Source of the DNA: Deltaproteobacteria bacterium UBA5329
GTDB taxonomy: Bacteria > Desulfobacterota > Syntrophorhabdia > Syntrophorhabdales > Syntrophorhabdaceae
NCBI GenBank assembly: GCA_002408185.1
Contig: DHQV01000018.1
Location: forward strand, 5,567-24,350
DNA: 18,784 nucleotides
Reading direction: 5' to 3'
This document shows positions 7,420 through 13,153 of the stretch, piece by piece. A program made the translations under genes and the position numbers. The notes under the pieces are model-generated. The model saw only the letters and a list, made by a program, of their open reading frames with translations. It ran no database searches and was not told the DNA's origin. Each line of letters opens with the position of its first letter. Position 1 is the first letter of the stretch.

Positions 7420-8711
7420 GACGCCTCCTGTCTTTTTGGATATGTTCCCGCTCCGAGTGTTTTTGCGAATTCTCCCAATGGTGATGAAAAACCACGGGAC
7501 ACCATGATCGTTAATATTTCCTTTGCTTTTTGTGACGTGTCTGATTGCTGCGGGCTTGTCATAATACCCAGCAGCACGTCTACGAAATTGGTTTTCTCGA
7601 TCTCTTCGCAGATGCTCGCAACGATGTATTCATCATCTGATTTCAGAAGCCACAGGAATGCATCGATCGCTTCCTTTCCGAGAAGTGTTAAATTTATTGC
7701 CGCCTCATTTCGGACCTGCCATTTTTCATCAAAGACAAGGGAGAAGATCTCGGGAATGTATTTTTCCTGTTTTCGATTTCCCAGGCTCCGTAAAGCGTGA
7801 AGCCGGACGAACCAGACCGGGTCCTTGAGCAGGGGCAATAAAGCACTCTCATGGAGTATTCCAACCTTCTCTTCGCAAAACATGACCAATCTGGCGGCCT
7901 TGGCCCGAACCTCTGCATCAGGGTGGCAGAAGTGACTAACGGCAAAATCATAAACATCCCGGTCGACAGGAAATGAGCTTAGAACACTCAGGATGGAAGC
8001 GATAAGCGTGGCATTGGAACAGGTTTTTCCAAAATCGAGCAGCACTGGCGTTATTCTTGAACTGGCTGCTATAAGGGAAGAATCTATCGTTTTTTTGGCG
8101 ATAAGGTTCTTTTCCAGCAATACCGGGATCTTGTTCATTAATTTTATAAGGGTTGAGGCATTGCCGGTCTTGGCGATCGCTCGCACTGTCACCGCTACGA
8201 TCTCGGGATCCGAAGTTTCGAGCATGGCCAAAAGTGCCTCTGCCGTCCGGGAGTTGCCCATCCTTCCCAGCTTCGCTATCGCCGAGGCCCGGGTAATCAC
8301 TCTACGGCTGTTGAGATCTTTCAGGTAGTGCTCGACATACCCCAGTTGTTCAAAAAATTGACGGACAATTATCCTGTTTGTTTCGTCCTCTGCCAGAGAG
8401 AAAAGGGTATCTTCCAGGGCGACCCATTTTCTTGATCCGGGGCGGGCCCGGAAGCTTTCCATGTCCGGATGTTTTGTTTTGATGTAGTTTCTGATCGCGA
8501 TAAGCTGCCCGGCTCTCAGATCGTCCAGAACGCGATATCTATGACCATTATAGAGTCGCCTGACGACAGCCATGGCAAGGAAAAGCAAACAGGCGGCTAC
8601 GATCGCTATTGTCGCAATTATGGCCGCCTTTTCTGGAGTTCCCATCTGTTTGAAGGCTGTACCCGTGTGATTCAATATCGTGCCTATCCGATTCAGTATA
8701 AATGTCTGCAT
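7416..8711 (-). CDS. Membrane-anchored HEAT-repeat protein, first gene of the exopolysaccharide operon
   Basis: This 431-residue protein has one clear membrane helix (about 28-50, AAIIATIAIVAACLLFLAMAVV) followed by a basic RRLYNGHRYR. A long array of HEAT-type helical pairs spans about 130-420, for example SRRVITRASAIAKLGRMG, DAEVRAKAARLVMF, PVWFVRLHALRSLG and EKWQVRNEAAINLTLLG. The positive residues after the helix suggest the HEAT array is cytoplasmic. HEAT arrays bind proteins, so a scaffold or regulator for the synthase is a fair inference; it sits where Pga systems have other small partners. It has a strong Shine-Dalgarno (AAAGGAG, six bases before ATG8711) and its stop overlaps the glycosyltransferase start. 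No catalytic motif is visible. The fold is well supported and the role is inferred from the operon. Confidence 0.82.
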   Translation of the reverse strand: MQTFILNRIGTILNHTGTAFKQMGTPEKAAIIATIAIVAACLLFLAMAVVRRLYNGHRYRVLDDLRAGQLIAIRNYIKTKHPDMESFRARPGSRKWVALEDTLFSLAEDETNRIIVRQFFEQLGYVEHYLKDLNSRRVITRASAIAKLGRMGNSRTAEALLAMLETSDPEIVAVTVRAIAKTGNASTLIKLMNKIPVLLEKNLIAKKTIDSSLIAASSRITPVLLDFGKTCSNATLIASILSVLSSFPVDRDVYDFAVSHFCHPDAEVRAKAARLVMFCEEKVGILHESALLPLLKDPVWFVRLHALRSLGNRKQEKYIPEIFSLVFDEKWQVRNEAAINLTLLGKEAIDAFLWLLKSDDEYIVASICEEIEKTNFVDVLLGIMTSPQQSDTSQKAKEILTIMVSRGFSSPLGEFAKTLGAGTYPKRQEAS

Positions 8712-8732
8712 ATTGTGCTCCTTTCAAGCTAC

Positions 8733-8756
8733 TCCAAACTCAAGGCTTCCAAACTC
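8733..8756. repeat. 9-bp direct repeat in the operon leader
   Basis: TCCAAACTC occurs at 8733-8741 and 8748-8756, 15 bases start to start, about one and a half helical turns. On the transcribed strand this reads GAGTTTGGA twice, just before the HEAT gene ribosome-binding site. It could be a protein-binding or RNA-level control site, or chance. Confidence 0.35.
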
Positions 8757-8771
8757 CTCCGAGCCAGACTT

Positions 8772-8811
8772 CCTATATAAAGATATAAGGGAATTGCAAT
8801 GTATTACGCAA
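8772..8811 (-). promoter_or_regulatory. Candidate promoter region for the exopolysaccharide operon
   Basis: On the minus strand TTGCGT (8806-8811) with TATATC (8782-8787, 18-base spacer), or TTGCAA (8794-8799) with TATAGG (8772-8777, 16-base spacer), could serve as sigma70-type elements. The region is very AT-rich. An imperfect inverted repeat, TATAT(8774-8778)/ATATA(8783-8787), overlaps both -10 candidates. Neither match is strong. Confidence 0.3.
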
Positions 8812-8846
8812 GATGTAGAATAAGTTTACATATAACATAATTTTAC

Positions 8847-8878
8847 GGGTTCGGGGTATCTATCTTTTGCCCGCACCC
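8847..8878. other. Imperfect G/C hairpin in the divergent control region
   Basis: GGGTTCGGG (8847-8855) pairs with CCCGCACCC (8870-8878) in nine positions with one mismatch around a 14-nt loop. It separates the two divergent promoter regions. No T-run follows on either strand. It could insulate the transcripts or be incidental. Confidence 0.3.
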
Positions 8879-8942
8879 CTTACTGAGACAGCCGTCGATC
8901 GTAAAGGGACTCTCGCAATTCGCCACCAAATTCACCGGAGAC

Positions 8943-8951
8943 TGCTATAAT
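8943..8951 (+). promoter_or_regulatory. Extended -10 promoter of the uspA operon
   Basis: TGCTATAAT is a perfect TATAAT hexamer with a TGn extension. There is no good -35 hexamer 17 bases upstream, which extended -10 promoters tolerate. The start point would be near 8958, giving a leader of about 34 bases that contains the AAGGGAGG ribosome-binding site (8975-8982). Confidence 0.6.
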
Positions 8952-8991
8952 TCGAATAGGTAGAGATCATATGTAAGGGAGGCGATCAACG

Positions 8992-9438
8992 ATGCTGATG
9001 CCAACCAGGATCCTTGTGCCGACGGATTTTTCGGAATATTCTGACAGGGCATTAGGACAGGCGCTGCAGATAGCGAGGCAGTACAAGGCAAAGGTCTTCC
9101 TTCTCCACGTTGTCCACGAGGATATTTACGGTGCCGCTCTGGAATTTACCCTCTCCGAAGAGACGGTGCAGCGGTTTAAAGATGATACGGTGTCACGGGT
9201 CCGGGAAAGCTTGCAGAAACAGCTTGGCTACTTTCCACAGGCCAAAGAGGTGGATGTAGCCACGAATATCCGTTGGGGAGTTCCCTACAATGAGATACTG
9301 AAGGAGGGTAAAGAACAGGGGATCGACCTGATAGTGATCGCATCTCTCGGCAGAAGCGGTATCGCAAAATACCTTATTGGGAGCGTGGCCCGTAATGTCC
9401 TCAAGGGTTCCAGGTGCCCTGTATTGTTGGTAAAATAA
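8992..9438 (+). CDS. Universal stress protein, UspA family
   Basis: This is a single-domain Usp of 148 residues, a small cytoplasmic protein usually dimeric and induced in stress or stasis. ILVPTDFSEYSDRALGQALQIA is the classic first strand and helix, and IASLGRSGIAKYLIGSVARNV is the C-terminal nucleotide-binding signature, followed by CPVLLVK. The signature suggests the ATP-binding type, but ATP binding is not shown. ATG8992 is favoured because AAGGGAGG ends nine bases upstream; a second ATG at 8998 is too far from it. It leads an apparent operon with the CNB-fold gene 40 bases downstream. Its promoter is divergent from the exopolysaccharide operon. Confidence 0.93.
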   Translation: MLMPTRILVPTDFSEYSDRALGQALQIARQYKAKVFLLHVVHEDIYGAALEFTLSEETVQRFKDDTVSRVRESLQKQLGYFPQAKEVDVATNIRWGVPYNEILKEGKEQGIDLIVIASLGRSGIAKYLIGSVARNVLKGSRCPVLLVK

Positions 9439-9478
9439 AAAGTATAGAACCTGGACCGGAAGGAAAGGGGTAATAGCT

Positions 9479-9913
9479 ATGTTGGAAATAATACAAGAGG
9501 CCGGTCTCTTTCAGGACGTAAACGAAGGTGTTCTTGCAGAAATAGCGAACGAGGGCGAGGAGGTGGCCTTCGAGGAAGGGGCCATAATATTTGAGGAAGG
9601 GGAGGTTTCGCAGTATATTTATGAGCTCATTGAAGGCAGCGTTGACCTGATAATGCTGAAAAAGGAGATCGTCCATCTCACGGTTAGCCAGACCGGCCAG
9701 ATATTCGGTTGGTCTGCTCTCGTTCACCCTTATACGCGCACAGCAACGGCAAAATGTACGGCACCTGCAAGAGTTATCAGGCTGTCGAGCGATTCGATAG
9801 AAAGAATTATAGAGAAGCATCCCCGTGAAGGGCTGACAATTTTGCGCAATCTTGCCCGAATCATTGCCGAGAGGTTGCGGGACGCGTACACATACATCCA
9901 CTATTACGCGTAG
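9479..9913 (+). CDS. Single-domain cyclic-nucleotide-binding-fold protein with altered ligand motif
   Basis: This 144-residue protein is a lone CNB (Crp-type) beta-roll with no DNA-binding or enzyme domain. The fold is shown by LFQDVNEGVLAEIANEG, then EEGAIIFEEGEVSQYIYELIEGSVDL, then the phosphate-binding region GQIFGWSALVHPYTRTATAKC. In canonical cAMP-binding domains this last region reads FGE(L/I)AL..PR.A, and the Glu binds the ribose 2'-OH. Here that Glu is Trp78, while Arg87 is kept. Binding of cAMP or cGMP is therefore doubtful; another ligand or a purely structural role is possible. The C terminus ends in the helix LTILRNLARIIAERLRDA. GGAAAGGGG lies eight bases before the ATG. It is probably cotranscribed with uspA. 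Confidence 0.85.
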   Translation: MLEIIQEAGLFQDVNEGVLAEIANEGEEVAFEEGAIIFEEGEVSQYIYELIEGSVDLIMLKKEIVHLTVSQTGQIFGWSALVHPYTRTATAKCTAPARVIRLSSDSIERIIEKHPREGLTILRNLARIIAERLRDAYTYIHYYA

Positions 9914-9947
9914 CGTGATGCATTACCCGGGAGTACCGATGATCATG

Positions 9948-9967
9948 AGCCTTCCTTCCGGAAGGCT
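9948..9967 (+). terminator. Perfect 8-bp hairpin between CNB-fold gene and large ORF
   Basis: AGCCTTCC (9948-9955) pairs perfectly with GGAAGGCT (9960-9967) around the loop TTCC. It starts 35 bases after the stop codon. No U-tract follows (ATCTAGGCTT), so it may be an mRNA processing or stabilising element, or a Rho-independent terminator of weak type. Confidence 0.45.
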
Positions 9968-10067
9968 ATCTAGGCTTAAAGACCTGCAAAGGGGTCCCTT
10001 CTTTGAATTCCACATCCTCCTGATATACTGGGGAGGGACGGACGGGACATGAATGAAAGGTGGTCTC

Positions 10068-12575
10068 ATGGGAAAATCAACCGCACTTAAAGAACCCTCT
10101 TTTCCTGCACACGCAGGGTTTGCCAGATATGTTGTTTATCCAGCGGTTGCCGACAGTGTTGACATGCCTGGTCTCACCTTCCGCAAGAAAAAGGGAGAGA
10201 ATACGTTCACCCCCGTCCCGTCGATCACTGCGGAACAGGAGATGCTCTTCAAAAAAGGCAGGACCATATCAAACAGGGTGGAAGAGCTTTGCGACCTGCG
10301 GTTAATGGCGCTCGTTGCCCCGATGCTGCCGGAAGGGGCCGATCCGGATATTACGCTCAATATCATTGCCCGGCGTTCAGCGGTTTTAAGGATCGGACAG
10401 GATGGAACGAATGTGGTTATTGAAACGCATTGGAATTTATTTATCCCGTATTTTTATCAGATCAAGGAGCTTCCTATCGTACATTCCGAGGTCCTGGATA
10501 TATTTGCGAGCGCGGTCTTTGATTATACCACCCGGGCGATAAGGCATCCAGAGGCGACACAGAACGAATTGAGAAGTTTGGTTCTCGACGGGTATCGGGC
10601 CCACCCTGAACTCTTACTGGCTTCACTGGACATTTTCAACAAGCCTAATATCTACCACCTCCACCCTGCGAGGGCCTGGTTCAACAGTATTTCCGCGGCC
10701 AATGACGATCATCGTTTAGAGATCGATGTTCCTGCCGGGCCCACGGCGGCGCCTGTGGACCCCGACCTTCTGGCAGAGGTGGTGGGCTTTGTTCACAAGG
10801 TTGTAAAAAACTATGCTTTCCGTTATGTGGATTATCTGTGGACACAGCGATACAAGATCTCCTGTGCCATCCAGCCTGATATTGCCATAGTGGCGTGTGA
10901 GGGTAGGGACATTGTCATTAATATTCGTCCCTTGATCGGTTATACCGGGTGGAAACCGGCGCTTTATCTCAGCCTCGGGCATGCGATCATGCTCGCAATA
11001 CTCCGATCGTCGGGGGAGAGCAATGATAAAGAAAACATCTACCTGGCAATGAGGAAAACATGGGGCCGTTATTTGAGCTTCGACGAATCTACCGAGCGGC
11101 AAAACGTACGGGAGCTTTGCGGGCTGGTTGGCTTCGCTGACGGGGGGCATCGCCGCAGTTTGTTGGAGTGCATGGCTGGCAAAGAATGTTTGGAGTTCAT
11201 GGACGATTTTTTGATGTTCATGGATTATTCCGCCAGAGAGACTCTTGCAGAGAGGCTAGAAACTCTGAAAGAGTCCCGGCATGAGATGAAGACCGGCGCT
11301 TATTACGAACAATTACGCGACTCGGTCCGCAACTTGAACAGAACATTGATAAGGAACAACATCAGCAACGGTAAGCTGATCGGGGTCTTACGGGATGATA
11401 ACATCGACCATCAGCAGTTGGCGGACCTGTTGCGAACGGGTTGCCTGCTCGGCAGGCATGTTGTCGATGTGGACGATTGGCTTTTGTTAAGGACGCTTTT
11501 GTATGATCTGATCAATGCACCCAAGGTATTCCAGAATGATTACAAAATGCTTTTGAAGGTACTTACAAAAGTCAACAAGGGGCTGATCGTGTACATCTGG
11601 ACCTTGATCCTCAATAATGATGTGCGTTATGAACGGATCAACGGGTATATAGCAAAACTGATCACCGATATTTTCGTATTTGATCGCGTCAAGGTCTATG
11701 ATATCGCGGCGGACCCTGCGGAATGCCTGGAGGCTGAGGCCGTGACCGGATATCTTCTGAACTGGGCCGGTCTTTCTCTTGAAGAGTGGCGTTCGATCAT
11801 CGGGGGTGCGCTGTCACGCCTGCCCCGCAATGTAGTTGCACGATTAAGCATACTGACAACCGGCGATGTGGACCAGTTGATCCGCGGAATGACAATACGC
11901 GCAAGCGGGCTCATTGGCTTTTATCTGCATCGGGCTTATCGTTGGGGCAGCACGCACGATGAACTCACCGAACGGATCCGTTCCTATTTTCCCGAACTGC
12001 TCAAGCTCGCGCAAAAAGCCATAGTTCCCGGGAAGACGATCTTCGGAGGGGCGATGCTTCTGGTGATACTGGCCCAGATCGTTTCCGACGAGCGCGACGG
12101 TTTTGCGAGAAACGCCGAGATCGCCGAAGAAGACAGACAGATCGTCCTCGATCTTATCAAGCAGTGTGTCGATTGGAGCCAATCGCATTTCGTCGTCATG
12201 GTCGGGGGTATTGCGGCTGGCTATACAGGAAGCATTGATGGATGGATCCTGCAGCGGTTTGACACCTTGCTGGGGCGTTACGGCGGTGGAGATCGTATCG
12301 TGCTGCGCAGCGTTGTGCAATATGATGTCGAGATCTTGATCGAGCGTGCACTGATCACAGCCAGGGTTGGCGAAGAAAATGCATTATTGAACAAAATTCA
12401 ACTGCTGCGCCTCGAGGTCGACCCTGTTGTGAGCAACCGTGCAAACAAGTTTCTCGGGGATATCGCCTCATTGCATGGTATTCACTCGCCGGAAGACGCA
12501 TTGAAGAGAAAGGACGTGCACGATCTTGTCCTGGACCTGTCCAGGCGCATGAAAGCAAAAATGTTGTACGCGTAG
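10068..12575 (+). CDS. Large conserved-looking protein of unknown function
   Basis: I do not recognise this protein of about 835 residues. It lacks a signal peptide and obvious membrane helices, so it is probably cytoplasmic. The N-terminal third is mixed and includes VEELCDLRLMALVAPMLP and THWNLFIPYFYQIKELPIVHSEV. A central block carries IQPDIAIVACEGRDIVIN and TGWKPALYLSLGHAIMLAIL. From about residue 360 on it is dominated by amphipathic helices, suggesting an alpha-solenoid. No Walker, kinase, hydrolase or DNA-binding motif is visible. I chose ATG10068 because AAAGGTGG lies four bases upstream; ATG10053 lacks a properly spaced site. Codon use resembles its neighbours. It sits between the stress/CNB pair and glycogen phosphorylase, suggesting a link to stress or glycogen, which is context only. 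Confidence 0.8.
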   Translation: MGKSTALKEPSFPAHAGFARYVVYPAVADSVDMPGLTFRKKKGENTFTPVPSITAEQEMLFKKGRTISNRVEELCDLRLMALVAPMLPEGADPDITLNIIARRSAVLRIGQDGTNVVIETHWNLFIPYFYQIKELPIVHSEVLDIFASAVFDYTTRAIRHPEATQNELRSLVLDGYRAHPELLLASLDIFNKPNIYHLHPARAWFNSISAANDDHRLEIDVPAGPTAAPVDPDLLAEVVGFVHKVVKNYAFRYVDYLWTQRYKISCAIQPDIAIVACEGRDIVINIRPLIGYTGWKPALYLSLGHAIMLAILRSSGESNDKENIYLAMRKTWGRYLSFDESTERQNVRELCGLVGFADGGHRRSLLECMAGKECLEFMDDFLMFMDYSARETLAERLETLKESRHEMKTGAYYEQLRDSVRNLNRTLIRNNISNGKLIGVLRDDNIDHQQLADLLRTGCLLGRHVVDVDDWLLLRTLLYDLINAPKVFQNDYKMLLKVLTKVNKGLIVYIWTLILNNDVRYERINGYIAKLITDIFVFDRVKVYDIAADPAECLEAEAVTGYLLNWAGLSLEEWRSIIGGALSRLPRNVVARLSILTTGDVDQLIRGMTIRASGLIGFYLHRAYRWGSTHDELTERIRSYFPELLKLAQKAIVPGKTIFGGAMLLVILAQIVSDERDGFARNAEIAEEDRQIVLDLIKQCVDWSQSHFVVMVGGIAAGYTGSIDGWILQRFDTLLGRYGGGDRIVLRSVVQYDVEILIERALITARVGEENALLNKIQLLRLEVDPVVSNRANKFLGDIASLHGIHSPEDALKRKDVHDLVLDLSRRMKAKMLYA

Positions 12576-12689
12576 GAAGGACGATGCAAGATTTGACCAC
12601 ACGAGGCGAAATACCCCGGCGAGGTGGGTGCACGTATTTTTCTTTACAGATTGTCCTGATGAATTATAATGAAGAAAGAGAGGGGCCGC

Positions 12690-13082
12690 ATGCACCCGAT
12701 CAATTTGGTACTGCTCATCATGGCTTACATTTTCACAGGCATGTCTATTACGGCGTATGACTATGCAGCTCCGGCCCTTTACCGAACGGCATATGTCATC
12801 GGAAGGAATATACCGCTCACCCTCGTACTATGTTTGATATGGCTATTTCCCGTTGCGATCGATGCAAGGAACAGCTGCAGGACCGGCAAGGGATGTGTTC
12901 GCTTCGTGCCGGGGATCGTTTCGTTATTCTGCGCGTTCTATCTTTGGGGATGGGCAGTTTCGTGCGGTGTCCACCTCGTATTGAAAAGCCAGTTATTCGC
13001 CTATGCGATCAGCGGTATTGTCCTAATTTTCCTGACGCCCATTTTTACCGTGCTCCCGATGCCCCGTTATACGATAAAATAG
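12690..13082 (+). CDS. Small integral membrane protein, unknown function
   Basis: This product of about 130 residues has four likely membrane helices: HPINLVLLIMAYIFTGMSIT, YVIGRNIPLTLVLCLIWLFPV, FVPGIVSLFCAFYLWGWAV and FAYAISGIVLIFLTPIFTVLP. A short loop NSCRTGKGC contains two Cys. I see no known motif. ATG12690 is preferred to ATG12669 because AGAGGGG lies four bases upstream, whereas the earlier ATG follows only AT-rich sequence. It lies 114 bases after the large unknown gene and 71 bases before the phosphorylase gene, all on the same strand. The 114-base gap shows no convincing promoter or terminator. Confidence 0.75.
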   Translation: MHPINLVLLIMAYIFTGMSITAYDYAAPALYRTAYVIGRNIPLTLVLCLIWLFPVAIDARNSCRTGKGCVRFVPGIVSLFCAFYLWGWAVSCGVHLVLKSQLFAYAISGIVLIFLTPIFTVLPMPRYTIK

Positions 13083-13097
13083 GCACTTGGCTTACGA

Positions 13098-13119
13098 GGG
13101 ACCGCGCATGAACGGTCCC
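13098..13119 (+). promoter_or_regulatory. Perfect 7-bp hairpin in the phosphorylase leader
   Basis: GGGACCG (13098-13104) pairs with CGGTCCC (13113-13119) around an 8-nt loop CGCATGAA, and GGCAGCAACCC follows at once. It lies 16 bases after the membrane-protein stop and 34 bases before the phosphorylase start. It might be a leader control element or a weak terminator without a U-tract. Confidence 0.4.
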
Positions 13120-13153
13120 GGCAGCAACCCTTAAAGAGACAGGAATAAAAGCG

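Noticed and set aside
743..8711. Naming the operon pgaABCD
   Set aside because: The order, the split deacetylase and hydrolase, the HEAT gene and the absence of a PgaD-like gene do not fit, so symbols would mislead.
9401..9901. Minus-strand open frame of 166 codons
   Set aside because: It is antisense to the CNB-fold gene and the uspA gene end; the plus-strand reading has a clear CNB fold.
10053..10067. ATG10053 as the start of the large unknown gene
   Set aside because: ATG10068 has AAAGGTGG four bases upstream, while the nearest purine-rich site before ATG10053 is too far.
13091..13153. SAM-I or c-di-GMP (GEMM) riboswitch before glgP
   Set aside because: Only one hairpin and a short GGCAGCAACC string are present. 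The multi-helix SAM-I core and the GEMM conserved tetraloop/receptor strings are missing.
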